Numbered from the stretch's first letter, positions 57,601 to 62,862 are shown. The stretch is DNA of 64,000 nucleotides from a virus (IMGVR_UViG_3300025280_000001:1-64000), one strand, 5' to 3'. The notes: generated by a model not told the origin, from the sequence alone. A program made the numbers and translations.

Positions 57601-59378
57601 TAAAGCCCCTTATGAGGCAGGATAATGAGGTTGCTAGGGGTATGATATACGGTCTTAGGCTTCTAAAGGGCGATACAACACCAGGCTTGGTTGATCTAGA
57701 TACTAGTATACACCCCGCTGATACCGATCTTTACTTCGCCAAACAGCGTAAGAATTGGTGGGCAAGACGACCCGAAGCAATTACACACCACGCTTCACGA
57801 GTTAATGAACAACTTAAGTCAATGATTGATTTGCAAATGAGAAAGTTCATGTATGATAAACTTAATAAGGGGCAGTGGAGAGATTTAATTAATCTTATTG
57901 CCTCTGGATCTAGAGATGCTAAGACAGGTAAGCTACTAGAACACCTTGAGTTTGAAAAAGATCCCGTTGCTTGGAGAAAACGAGAGGAAGCAAGGGTAAT
58001 GGCAGCTAATAGGAAGCTTCCTGCCGACCAACAACAGGCAGCAAGAGAAAAACCAGGCTATGACCTAGAAGCATTGCTAGATGATAGCAAAGCTAGCTGG
58101 AGGTTATGGAAAAAGCTGGCAACGGAGAGTGGATGGGGAGCCAAACAGTGGAGATCGGCTATGATTGCCGCAAAACACGGTCTTATGACCCACGAAGCTC
58201 TAGATAATTTTATTATTATGGAATCTGAAGCCCGTACTATAGCAAAAGCCGAAGGTTACGGGAAGGAGGGGTTCTTTCACCTCTATAAAATGAGACAGTG
58301 GACAGAAATGTTTGCTAAAGAAGAAGATGCAGCTGGTATGCTGGATGTATATGGTAATACACGTAATGCTTTACAAGAATTTATAGAAATAGTTATGGTA
58401 GCCCCTAATATTCTAGACTTGAATGTAGTCCCAAGTGCTTTGTGGGCTATACTTCACCAATATAGAACATATCCAATCCTATTTACTGCCCAAAGAATTG
58501 TTAGAGACTCATCTAACTATGATCCCTTTACCTGGTCTTTAAGAGTTGTATCTAATTTGCTCCTAGATATGCTATATACTCTATTAACAATGGTAGCTGG
58601 TGGTTATAGAATACAAGATATGCAAGATGACTGGGAAAAAGAACCTGCGTCAATGATAGCATTATTAGCAACACGGCTACCCATGTTTGGTTTCTATGGT
58701 TCAGCTGCATTTGAGCTAATGAATCTTGTTGCATCAGGTAGAAAGGGTGCTGTAATGGCTCCTGTATCCCTTGCAGGGCTTGCAGGATTCCTTGGAAACT
58801 TAGTTAATGTTGGTAAATCAGGCATAGAAGCAGCTATTCCAGGTGGAAAATTATGGGATACCGATGGTGATACACAAGACCTTATTAACTTATTAAGAGT
58901 CATTCCTTATTTAGGTGAGTCTGTAGTTAGGATGGGACTACATCAAGCACTTCGTAGTAAACAATCCAGAGGTGCTATCACAAAATATGGACAGAATAGA
59001 GAGTTTTTCAACTTTGGTCTGACACGAAAGCAAATGATGGATCAACCTAAGTATTACTTAGCAGAGCTTATAGGTGAATTAGCTCCACACCTTATCCCCG
59101 AAGATATACAAGACTTGGATGTAGAAGATTGGGTAGCCATTAAATCAGGAGTAGAGTCCCTGCCCCTTCAGCAGCCCGAAGAAGCAACTGGTGTTGATAC
59201 TCCAGTCGGAACGACTCCAGATCCTGACCCCTTCACAGCGGCAACAGAACGCTCTCTACGGGCTCCGAGTACCCTCGGACTGGGCAAGCTAGACAAATTC
59301 ATCAAAGCTCCTATGCCGACTCCTAAGGGGATTACGGGAGGAAAGCGAACTTGGGACATACAAGATAAAATCGACTAG
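42681..59378 (+). CDS. giant virion/ejection protein, 5565 aa, with nuclease domains
   Basis: One uninterrupted frame of 16.7 kb, about a quarter of the window. Order: hydrophobic segment near 291-312 (LVGLLLTAATAGIGGVAL); long helical parts with a proline linker near 995; candidate 3'-5' exonuclease motif I at 3507-3513; PD-(D/E)XK nuclease ~3600-3750; exonuclease motifs II and III at 3840 and 3951; degenerate zincin HEVME at 4059; membrane-like segments near 5290-5380 (LLDMLYTLLTMVAGG); Pro/Thr-rich tail. Its position last in the internal-protein cluster suggests injection with the DNA, as for T7 gp16 or N4 vRNAP, but no RNA polymerase or transglycosylase motif was found. Confidence 0.75.
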   Translation: MVRPRQSPADYLPPLPGPSPDDMFHMGSLDRELDAGYYSKIPEAPLEAWGEDTLYSSKTIHESQKPYQVESINLATGDYQIGPLSLLESNRLGMALVHTGGMWGSNAQNTNLVASMMFAGRRELAGTFMALDEDMEKNLKNFISPLAYSNWLKGVNVHLPELDKPSTYIPVRTQHFEPMFIGEAWEQFNPNDLFLEEPHPDYTPDKAWALMWEKNPGFMNRISKLGANEEYFADAKNEHEWMHNANMLIELNYITKSKMWSDDTSWWGKNVSGQLYTFVVSGILNEPDMVGEMLVGLLLTAATAGIGGVALTAKIATYMRKGVKIMDELAELRTFVSKVLRMSRVTNFLPSAIPHTFMTRGGKVALKSRWFNPFANKGRNIFMANAAEGALTGTLAEIGNQRRKINWELQDEYDWEMVAWQGGLESIITPFINPAFVLGMKGLQRGSMRTMQFSSQLMTELTGTDIDLGAKLPDVVKNIVKVWGQPESATDRITLDILGNMAWKNLENMLGSLDADGRKVTGQRLGQILAMLLEDGKLDSLQGLETTLELMIKEATVRKDDGTTYIDHKKMDLPMAVAKLAAIAAKKRGLTADEIGTHEATAFFFIHGERIASERNKKNIKRKDGSEPVGDNKWTAPDIITEALGGTEIDIAVFFDEAMRAEVDEELTLGGLDPKFASKSQVAAAWEKAMVKRGATFAKRASAIIDEQEKLIKEVSELIEAARQALDIREGDASYYMNELVASDPELKRRLVELENFTNDLQALFNQISEIRALRESDLHVKDQTQANSMLDIALTSDRVGGMMARLKLIAKALNIDVKGISKISDMVAILKQRVSQDERFDLEAFKPLAEHLSLELSENLAVITEEQSNLEKVLIDNLFRTIANYHNVYKNSSPHVIDQTIDGVKIDRQFQAIVNSIMRVNDSNYEVLNIDNMTNTGEWNVTESGTKTDTTEPIFLTDKILLKDKKSGDVLSKGEGTIHHVEAHLLDKADPRHKEYVPPPPPPTTGGHPSTPPSKINELREKAGFEPVEVELSGDPESNSFVPLDFAESVTVYQTLQELIAKAEEAGDTKLAKELKRTLSALRFFAENHLDTLPITEAIVDIQTKTLAITKRMNEIDEEFMNNEKFKANYQIEADAQVVAVLSTRIKNSADRGKIKENDVVLDTESQEALSSLEDSYKIKPKKGVSHWKRLAKIRTMLEKKSANFGAKYLKAKEKHNKEITTHSDEIMRLKEKQRSEIHKINMRVIEAHLGEHTGLTLATGREIAEQVATHQLKLARKEADWKFFWEEQSTMTLNDFIFQYLNNNQYVRTRILKKHGTKEEGYTKKQLQEYWDQAIKKEKELIDRLHVGRMMATQRVINNLATEILEEKGVTIDNWNPEHRFTLDTLPDQRLAALAAGDGVTSHIETKLEAVTLLSQFARRIIYMLNTPRWSDETTLKWDKVKKALPPGIKNLRIEIVFAHALTPDSKNKANTEMLEVLELEFDVELLKGALADLITLLDPAIKEQYKYTARMIREAQKDPTDTHSEYSWYAAQRIVTMLWDAMLPAYRDEFLANEIHPDHIGRGYKLVHSKGVTTKWGTESDYIIAVGEEAKNMLLILPEGIRKLALERLGIKETAIIADIDPNTLLTAMASFMHKKTAADLAKYGNGTEDYNSAFTTGRGIIEIVLDRSPGTMRRVVDKSDPEGVVDNFTELNETSKESAKRFKKPEKEKSKVLLPPHTGDINMFGPLEEWGLIRTLEDEVFRNRIKFSAHVEITDSIRNQWADPNRVSNVKEDDMFNVGRRLPFRLTPYINNRLYKGTTLDRQELLEALFTVQLDMPAVVQSFIYDAVIGHRQFYASEAKTTSEIITTGWDTVMPSTNLAWVNILQQLNPELLQAENVDSPLVQLVLEEALRWENQTDPDTGKTRPFNEIINQYNYGDQSWQGAHLFWFLNRKGDEFIAELQRIHDEGEMGWNEDLEDRYITTAVKWIHELLSTDKDSRMDIFRDLFKKVGITEDTDYDTIRTMQEEDGNRVKILRDALFKPGPLMTLYGGGKEAQMVYYKGDGRVDLVRLNEELDVAITLKDIENLQDFMFGGFMWEGTTILHDAMDYSVELKRAVFKLLAVEGTGGARSQAAIESARAGLQKISDDDGGDYGRMLMRASDALVLLRARIADISEFTEIPVKIIEERYATRLRWVRGYLKKKAKANELVDEYDMARLNEFLLGDRLGWRDVENLRAQNLQNSVAHYMNLDHMRIQARMEGYNFDQDDTMGLEELALYFTQMRSHDSKRWYHTVYDAMNVQPVNVSASKIATVYEGIMNTDRFAARVEELANDPDDPKSTSPEFNGMSQAEVFALSEMLQEEGGAPFGMWDIKVNNYHAAKERFGALDERGQFIKDADRKKWKVWAEREIEDALLRDEMLYEASYGPLALTEYEQGGVVTTKGGREFDIFSEMDPERMYGTIAQRWHTADKAAEVEHRQIVNLINKYEAFRSMGTETEAAGRQILTRVSQWSGIPIDLLPTIKELGIRIGTNRYPVESPYTRTVKPLGDETHDVDDFIGIQTAHPGGYAAMRPAIKKVAWDQVGSLALRKFYYDRKINDLETRINPYLDPAIDPSIRPVESLENILPEHNRTDFPILSDKQNILYPESLRGFEAENLLSGRAATVQSIRFKLEEKIDIWARNQGWDIQFLKEHKELYLSLYYMMKLDDMFGYVDSGYRPPEYAEAWNIMRQLETVGRATRANKPGEMFKAKYDIIEKIRKIYRISHGMLTRTRSMIDLHDKGAVLGTVYVPGKGKMTYEEALVSGILGPNALTPALELGLQAADLMVLDADNNLGEYIATTETKEGTQVIQGIDSNMLVTKLPEQFGLDTILIKMLEDTGRLTKEQIAGYEAGSYKSIIDPTGKNGITSYELLGFVQEVFRRNREDRLSNYDLVIFEVREESEGRFTPLNIQVASRRDHTGVQAIVKRDPLNTGITLTPRSYIGPTKRFAMTPESIFHALNTLGNFHAIEMMEYTLRTGMRLNVREKVQPDGTVVLTPREALSDRMRQDMGFSFRQDRKNEQLLYEAFRLMLGEDTHMDLVEETREIDGSKTKFINARTYINHNIDIKFHKDGPSFSTSVHRAALISPLQRVMQRLNYFGSNKLNGDLDAFVEAREEDLLMVIGTMIRKPEITAEEMSIILPFIMEEKVIKKDGESTPVLEHIRDLQSRAEYFLQEILNELRWRELSSTVKHLHEINTPKIVDKRTGRIMNSWQSKTIPFDWIARSFWENVSEESFKVDLNETEFYEQVYKPHAEKIWDSVKATYSKTHHKDILDFLERHKEELMELSYKNALETMFNENLEEEPRAESVLLKEDMDARWRKIQEIDPQKIKQLRTKAALLKRWEGSTTIYPHLVHVLSSIDTLVKDKVITEQVADATRSMLAWMAEKNPQIFVNMKFESKENIPGIYVAFAQKVNQAESGVTFDGIYRNDPEAGVRYEPDEDMRTTKNLLYLTGLSNEQIDAMPEFQEGWLDGVDAMSYVVGFDMETTIAATPEGRDILMASIKSRTDGDAKGTYEKNLWTAQPIPGYANIRNEIETIKSNHTRITLSEDGTHYHAVGNPDKKYARVTQAIRGDVDPKEMNQKAMDIGTNIDVIVRDFFAGELKGYLNYHTDGNPHIKTEEIFDSFIEQLEELKQKFDRNGDEVIANNIVLYSDELEIAGTVDLLVYNEDKQTISIYDMKTKRRGAKAGAGRSGLLYNVDTKYEAGSYRDKWTNQLNLYSILLNHTHNIDTETLGIIPIAVAYDGRVKARTTDELTLYETESIKELPEVTLLARDEGASRNTLAQDGGRITQEQAQDMLNTLEMHQNRGGKVVTHNGNEFDLLTLGHIADNPRQAARIALRGYDIMQILMYAEPEPGRSLDWFGLNDAGLNTIGRGKIDESGLAPLYSQQMLGQELEDLTGEVSSEAIAKIKEMDPAMAGDKLRIYVEDDANLTADLLVGLWEKSQSDNKALDITNAKGATRVTMHNAHPSWKTASEIDSVPGSVRKFNNNGLITPRSTHIPGDPSLDPAYLIGLDAAKLSTMDTASAVEIIFHEVMEVAILKYMREDTAAFDNLVEMLERKENIKLLERMILAQSGGKSGPSIKARMEYFTSSPTELIAAFASYYVAAKVLGDPEGVVAPIINDLHKSSAWSKLKEFMNKTFRWVGDIYRDMSHVFVSFIDEPGGQREFDDLMTLLNTVFGLDQEGNMLLDANNDLSKPRYSKDWRYDTPYQLAEEPAEILEGGDKEYLKKYNKIQTLSDELDVLMANGKGSSKEYRNKSLLSRKLHGEMVQYGYVNNNPKTMIGTEGGEGGRHVQGLTRGEQLSWEQIIRRDWWLGSGPDGLAILNSGNIYLKAAFAHMTSQKMSDYLGGHLSQGVGGTARWFADFFDRSGVSKYVMDNAKKFILASSGANVTYNSPFVISVILANMMVDGATITRSSVLPHSKGIVSVQAAHRKATGFEKAVGDTFSRDVIKLFEKSPYYKNALESGETKGDLVQNLQTEIIKILVDQKDKRDYSGIEKYDDGIQKGIKNLDATFRSFVNQIFGMSKEQGRAYMEKDTEMVPWLVKSTNTGETLHAATQRTRPALKKLFTDKISSASKEYIHPVLAYTAGLLPKPSRLNKSLEMMQIIHPAWYRFIATKALLNYRAMANDPTISLNAFVALTMNATVRSAWNKVTSDAMSAKGDRHLMWNDLDGFAVKDPKGKPYDMNEVKAKIRERYDMLLDGEALGDDFGLNNVIDELFDLNNHLDPHDKVRSFYVASKTRRNKDFSSVMDFILNTFLERIHHQAYFVYDSIFTPKVSEALAIPEIRSYLETNPAILARAVSRSQGHRAHEIDMFKEITNTNLDFSELLSLFGEVASTKGSVFRMTDGKGKDLTEKEQAQLSHALNVTFKRKYEVLRGVAARYDTSEDTFANSLGEGSNWIVKSVYGTNLAMATSVVEGSMAGLLSTIGYNDVKGLIFPFLAYLKPLMRQDNEVARGMIYGLRLLKGDTTPGLVDLDTSIHPADTDLYFAKQRKNWWARRPEAITHHASRVNEQLKSMIDLQMRKFMYDKLNKGQWRDLINLIASGSRDAKTGKLLEHLEFEKDPVAWRKREEARVMAANRKLPADQQQAAREKPGYDLEALLDDSKASWRLWKKLATESGWGAKQWRSAMIAAKHGLMTHEALDNFIIMESEARTIAKAEGYGKEGFFHLYKMRQWTEMFAKEEDAAGMLDVYGNTRNALQEFIEIVMVAPNILDLNVVPSALWAILHQYRTYPILFTAQRIVRDSSNYDPFTWSLRVVSNLLLDMLYTLLTMVAGGYRIQDMQDDWEKEPASMIALLATRLPMFGFYGSAAFELMNLVASGRKGAVMAPVSLAGLAGFLGNLVNVGKSGIEAAIPGGKLWDTDGDTQDLINLLRVIPYLGESVVRMGLHQALRSKQSRGAITKYGQNREFFNFGLTRKQMMDQPKYYLAELIGELAPHLIPEDIQDLDVEDWVAIKSGVESLPLQQPEEATGVDTPVGTTPDPDPFTAATERSLRAPSTLGLGKLDKFIKAPMPTPKGITGGKRTWDIQDKID
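53190..54600 (+). other. nested nuclease domains in the giant protein
   Basis: GFDMETT (D3509, E3511) looks like motif I of a DEDD exonuclease. About 330 residues later VTHNGNEFDLL (D3846) is motif II, and YVEDDANLT (Y3951, D3955) is motif III of the DEDDy type. In between lies a separate nuclease: GTVDLLVY (D3688), YDMKTK (D3703, K3705) and QLNLY (Q3740, Y3744), the PD-(D/E)XK core with the QxxxY motif of RecB/Cas4-like enzymes. The nested arrangement is inference. Confidence 0.65.
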
Positions 59379-59403
59379 GGGGTCGAGAATTTACGTGACC
59401 CCT
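59378..59403 (+). repeat. inverted repeat after giant gene
   Basis: GGGGTC (59379-59384) pairs with GACCCC (59397-59402) just past the giant gene's stop, extendable by a G-T pair. No T-run follows, so it is not a typical terminator. Confidence 0.5.
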
Positions 59404-59460
59404 TAATAGGGTTTGGACTGGGGCTGACCCCCCCGTACCCCCTATTGGAACATTCCACTT

Positions 59461-59472
59461 GGCGCTTGCGCC
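59461..59472 (+). promoter_or_regulatory. GGCG-CTTG-CGCC hairpin before small gene
   Basis: A 4-bp GC stem closed by a CTTG (CUUG in RNA) tetraloop, a known extra-stable loop, a few bases before the GGAAAGGAG site of the next gene. It may protect the mRNA end or modulate translation. Confidence 0.45.
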
Positions 59473-59485
59473 GGAAAGGAGTCTT

Positions 59486-59722
59486 ATGATTAATTTCATT
59501 TTGGCTTTCCTACTAGTGTGTGTTACTACTCTTGTAGTAGTTTCCTTATGTCGTCGACGTGCGCGTCGTCGTGCTACTGATCGATCTTTGCAAAGACTGC
59601 TTCACGAGATAGGTTGGGCAGTATCGAACGATGAACGTCGTGCTGACAAGTCTGTAGACCCTGTGGTTAAACACAAGGATACAGAGACATCGCCATCTGA
59701 TGATTCAGAAATATGGTGGTGA
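59486..59722 (+). CDS. small membrane-anchored Arg-rich protein, 78 aa
   Basis: ATG 59486 follows GGAAAGGAG; a TTG at 59459 is in frame but lies inside the preceding hairpin region. The N-terminus is one membrane helix (MINFILAFLLVCVTTLVVVSL) followed at once by an Arg cluster (CRRRARRRATD), so the C-terminal 50 acidic residues should face the cytoplasm. First gene of the G+C-richer module. No family recognised; it could act on a host membrane target. Confidence 0.6.
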   Translation: MINFILAFLLVCVTTLVVVSLCRRRARRRATDRSLQRLLHEIGWAVSNDERRADKSVDPVVKHKDTETSPSDDSEIWW

Positions 59723-59991
59723 TCAACTCCGGTGCCCTCCCGCAAGGGAGGGATGCCGAGCCCTTTCGGTGGTAGAGCTGCCATGACGAGCAGCTGAAGA
59801 GAAAGCAACCACTGCGCCATGGATGGTGGGTCGTGGTTGGTGGGCTACGGTTTGAGAAGCCACTAACATTGCGGGGGATGCCGACGTTTGTGCGGCATTC
59901 AAGTAGTGGCTTAGGCTAGTAGTCGAGCTCGTAACTGACCTGGTGAGCACTAGCCAAGACGATAAGGACACATCTCAAAGGAGACTCTACT
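59723..59991 (+). ncRNA. highly structured leader before RNAP 2
   Basis: A 269-base gap packed with stems: CCCTCCC-GCAA-GGGAGGG (59735-59752, a GNRA loop), AGCTGC/GCAGCT (59776-59795), CAACCAC/GTGGTTG (59806-59839), AAGCCACTA/TAGTGGCTT (59857-59912) enclosing ATGCCG/CGGCAT (59878-59898), and GGCTAGT/ACTAGCC (59914-59955) enclosing GCTC/GAGC. AAAGGAGA then precedes the polymerase ATG. It could be a stable RNA or a translation-control leader. Confidence 0.6.
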
Positions 59992-61956
59992 ATGAAAAGT
60001 CCTTCTTCCCCCGCAAGTGGAGACCCCACTTGCAGCCTACTTCTTCCCGAAGTAGCAAGTATTTTAGATACTTACGGCAGCGATAAGTTACTCGCTGCCG
60101 CAAAATTGCTGCGAAAGGGCGGTATGGGTAATCACGATGTGGTTAACCAGCTCGTCAATGATGTAGCCATTCATGCTGGTCTGACTGGTGAGAGTGGTGG
60201 TACAGCCGCAGCAGTTGCAGTATTTACCTACTGCAAGGTCATGGCTCGTAAGCATGGTGTTCGTCGCATGACGGACAAAGCACCATTGTTTGAATCTGAA
60301 GTGCCAGGTACACGCCGTTTCGTTGGCTCACGCCGACCTGACTGGTCGCTGGACTCAGCATCTGAAGGTTACGTAGGCGAGAAAGTAGCTGCTGTTCTGA
60401 AATGGATATCAGCTAAGGGTTTCAAGGTTCATCAAGCTTTTGCTGCTGAACTTCGACTACTCCCCCGTGGAGTTCTTTGTACAAAGCCTAACAAAGACTA
60501 CCGTGACTTAGATACAGGCGAACCTCTAAGCCAAGCACAGTCAATAGTGACAGCACTAGATTATGCTGCAGAAGCAGGAGATCGTCTCGTATATTGGATC
60601 GTCTTTATGGATTTGGATGGACGTATTTATTATGTCGCTCCAATTTCACTGCAAGCTGCAGACGGTGTAAAAGGATTAGTATGCCTACCAGAAGCGAAAG
60701 CTCTAACCGACCAAGGTTGGGCTGATCTGTGGTGGAACCACTCAAAGGAGTGGGGAATCCGTGACATGCAAGACTGTCGAGAAATCGTCAGCTCTGGTAT
60801 CGTTGCGTACCACGCAACTGGTGGCAAGCTAGACGCATACGCCCATGCGATGCACACTGTACAAGCAGACGATACCAATATGTACCAACTACCAGTTGGT
60901 CTCGATGAGAACTTCTCATCTGCGCTGATAAATGCGGGACTTTCTGGTTGTGAAACCTCAGCTCAGAACTCTGGTCTCTTAAGGTTACCTGACGGTAGCT
61001 ATACAGAAGGTTGGAGTAGTACGAGTAAGGAAATGAGTACTGTGGAACTTGTTGATGAGATTCCTGTCGATAAGCGTAAGCCATTCATTAAACCGGGTGG
61101 CACCACACTATCTTATAACTCTGGTACAGAAACCGCAGCTCTAGCTTTCATGTTTGGTAAAAAATGTGAATATGCTTTCAAGGATACCTTGCATATGAAA
61201 TGGCAGGTCTTTAGGAAAGCAGCTAAAAGTAAGCCGCTACGTCTCGTAAAAGCCTTGCTCAACAAGAAGAATACGGATGTTAACGCTCACAACTGCATGA
61301 TGGTAGCCTTAGAATTCTCAGGTGCCATAGAAGAAGCATTAGATAAAGCTTTGCCAGCAACGCTAGGTAATGCCTCGTTCTTGAATGATGTGTCAGCATC
61401 GTGCCAAGAGCAAGGACTGCCGCGTGAATGGACAACTCCAATGGACTTGACTATTAAGGTCCTTCCCTATCGCCCAACTAAAGAGACCATATCTGAGGGT
61501 AAGCGAAAAGGTAAATTGGTTACGGTAAGGCTCGCCGCTGGTATTAATTGGACAGAAACCCGTGGTGGTCGCACAAGGTCGACCATGTTACACGTAGCAT
61601 TTATATTAAACGATGGCGACTTGTCACTAATGCCTCAATTGATTCAGAGTATTGAAGCTGCTATACTTCAAAAAGCCATGTATGATTTGATTCAGATGGC
61701 TATAGATATATGGCTGTCTTCTGCCCATGACTGTATGTATGCTCATCCAAATGACATTCGTGTTATAGACCGTGTGTTGAGTAAAGCATTTATGTGGGTT
61801 ATCAAGCGATTCAACTTGGAAAAAGTCTTCGCCCATGTTGGCGTTGGCGCTGTCTATCCTGATGGCACTCCTGTCGTTAGGTCTAATCGTGATGCTATAC
61901 TTAATCGAATCTCTAGTGAAATGAATTTGTGTGGTCTCCCCGCACCAATTAAGTAA
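59992..61956 (+). CDS. second, divergent single-subunit RNA polymerase (RNAP 2)
   Basis: 654 residues, much shorter than RNAP 1 and T7. Despite low similarity it keeps the T7-family catalytic set: FMDLDGRIYYVAPIS (R211, cf. T7 MDWRGRVYAV), VGLDENFSSAL (D305, metal site A), FIKPGGTTLSYNSG (K367 and Y375, eight apart as in T7 K631/Y639), and AHDCMYAHPNDI (D580, metal site C, cf. HDSFGT). About 230 residues are missing overall, mostly before R211, where T7 has its promoter-reading N-terminal domain. It may use a simple promoter, a primer, or an RNA template. Ribosome binding site AAAGGAGA. Confidence 0.75.
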   Translation: MKSPSSPASGDPTCSLLLPEVASILDTYGSDKLLAAAKLLRKGGMGNHDVVNQLVNDVAIHAGLTGESGGTAAAVAVFTYCKVMARKHGVRRMTDKAPLFESEVPGTRRFVGSRRPDWSLDSASEGYVGEKVAAVLKWISAKGFKVHQAFAAELRLLPRGVLCTKPNKDYRDLDTGEPLSQAQSIVTALDYAAEAGDRLVYWIVFMDLDGRIYYVAPISLQAADGVKGLVCLPEAKALTDQGWADLWWNHSKEWGIRDMQDCREIVSSGIVAYHATGGKLDAYAHAMHTVQADDTNMYQLPVGLDENFSSALINAGLSGCETSAQNSGLLRLPDGSYTEGWSSTSKEMSTVELVDEIPVDKRKPFIKPGGTTLSYNSGTETAALAFMFGKKCEYAFKDTLHMKWQVFRKAAKSKPLRLVKALLNKKNTDVNAHNCMMVALEFSGAIEEALDKALPATLGNASFLNDVSASCQEQGLPREWTTPMDLTIKVLPYRPTKETISEGKRKGKLVTVRLAAGINWTETRGGRTRSTMLHVAFILNDGDLSLMPQLIQSIEAAILQKAMYDLIQMAIDIWLSSAHDCMYAHPNDIRVIDRVLSKAFMWVIKRFNLEKVFAHVGVGAVYPDGTPVVRSNRDAILNRISSEMNLCGLPAPIK

Positions 61957-61972
61957 AGGACTCTTATTCTTT

Positions 61973-62034
61973 CCCTCTCCCTATGCCCAGGTCAGGTAGG
62001 TGAGAGGGAGGATGTAATAGCCCTTGTTGCTATT
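61973..62034 (+). promoter_or_regulatory. two hairpins between RNAP 2 and next gene
   Basis: CCCTCTC (61973-61979) pairs with GAGAGGG (62002-62008), and AATAGC (62016-62021) pairs with GCTATT (62029-62034). No T-run follows, so RNA processing or translational control is more likely than termination. Confidence 0.5.
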
Positions 62035-62052
62035 AGGAAGGAGGTTACTGTT

Positions 62053-62331
62053 ATGGCAGTAAACCCTTACATCGGTACCTTTACTGAACTGTGCTTCAGT
62101 AATGGTATAATCTCAATACGGCTTCGTGTCATGTTCAATGATAATGGAGAGGTGTTGTTCTCAGAGGTGGTTTGTATGGAGTCTTCGAAAGACTGCACTA
62201 AAGCCCTGCTTGCTAAGTGGCATGCTTCACATCCTGGTGTGAACATATCCTTTGTAGAGTGGGTTAATTTTAGTGACCAACAACCACCTCCTCCTCCAAC
62301 TACCATGGATTCGCCCATGTTTGGAGGATAA
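62053..62331 (+). CDS. hypothetical protein, 92 aa
   Basis: ATG 62053 follows AAGGAGG. The product is beta-rich at first (GIISIRLRVMFNDNGEVLFSEVV), then helical (DCTKALLAKWHASHPG), and ends in a proline run (QQPPPPPTTMDSPMFGG) that is probably disordered and may bind a partner. A good terminator follows at 62353. No family recognised. Confidence 0.6.
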   Translation: MAVNPYIGTFTELCFSNGIISIRLRVMFNDNGEVLFSEVVCMESSKDCTKALLAKWHASHPGVNISFVEWVNFSDQQPPPPPTTMDSPMFGG

Positions 62332-62352
62332 CTAAGGGGGATGGGGGAGACC

Positions 62353-62392
62353 AGGGGGCACAGGATCTAGGTCTTGTGCCCCTCTTTTTTTT
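62353..62392 (+). terminator. intrinsic terminator
   Basis: GGGGCACA / TGTGCCCC stem (62355-62362 with 62375-62382), extended by further pairing toward the loop, then CTC and about eight T residues. It ends the RNAP 2 operon. Confidence 0.88.
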
Positions 62393-62415
62393 ATAAGCGA
62401 CGGTTTATGATGCGT

Positions 62416-62464
62416 CCGCACTACCGTGCAGACTTGGCGAGGGGGCGTAGGTTCGGGAGTGCGG
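62416..62464 (+). repeat. 7-bp inverted repeat upstream of small gene
   Basis: CCGCACT (62416-62422) pairs with AGTGCGG (62458-62464) across 35 bases. It lies between the terminator and the next gene, so it is probably part of that gene's structured leader. No promoter consensus is evident here. Confidence 0.4.
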
Positions 62465-62514
62465 GCTGTAACCGTGCCGAGGTAACCGACGAGGCTTCAA
62501 TGGAGTACAGAACC

Positions 62515-62745
62515 ATGGCTAACGATACGAAAGTAGCGAAAGCGAAAGTCTACAGACCCAAGGGTAAGCCTGCAAGGGCTACCAAGGACCTTACAGCAGC
62601 TGAAGCACAGGACCAAGCGGACCAGTGCGTTAGTATGCAAGGGACCTACCAAGAGTGGAGCATGAAATCATGCGTAAAACTCAAGAATAGGGCAGCAAAG
62701 GCTGGCGTAACGCTCGATATCAATGACTTGTACAAGGGTGCATGA
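62515..62745 (+). CDS. basic protein, 76 aa
   Basis: I choose ATG 62515, nine bases after GGAG; the frame is open to 62374 but upstream starts lack a site. Begins MANDTKVAKAKVYRPKGK, a strongly basic, Ala-rich N-terminus like a nucleic-acid-binding tail. The second half (EWSMKSCVKLKNRAAKAGVTL) is helical. A terminator follows within two bases of the stop. Possibly an RNA- or DNA-binding partner of the structured region downstream. Confidence 0.55.
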   Translation: MANDTKVAKAKVYRPKGKPARATKDLTAAEAQDQADQCVSMQGTYQEWSMKSCVKLKNRAAKAGVTLDINDLYKGA

Positions 62746-62746
62746 A

Positions 62747-62786
62747 GCAGGGGGTGTCTGTAAGGGCACCCCTGCTTTTTTCTTTT
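62747..62786 (+). terminator. intrinsic terminator
   Basis: GCAGGGG(G)TG / CACCCCTGC stem with a 10-base loop, then six T, C, four T. It directly follows the small basic gene. Confidence 0.87.
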
Positions 62787-62862
62787 CTGCTAACACTGCA
62801 CGACTCTCGCAAGAGAGTATGCTATAGCTCACGCTCTCAAGAGGAGTACAGTGTTAGCAGAA
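62785..62862 (+). ncRNA. three-way-junction RNA candidate
   Basis: A perfect 14-bp outer stem (62785-62798 with 62849-62862), extendable by G-T pairs, encloses two hairpins: ACTCTC-GCAA-GAGAGT (a GNRA tetraloop) and CTC-TCAA-GAG. This makes a compact three-way junction. Its outer left arm begins where the preceding T-run ends, so it could also be a processed 3' end. Confidence 0.6.

Noticed and set aside
59794-59805. CTGAAGA followed by GAAA, like a hammerhead ribozyme core
   Set aside because: The two core strands are adjacent with no room for stem II, and the rest of the hammerhead is not visible.
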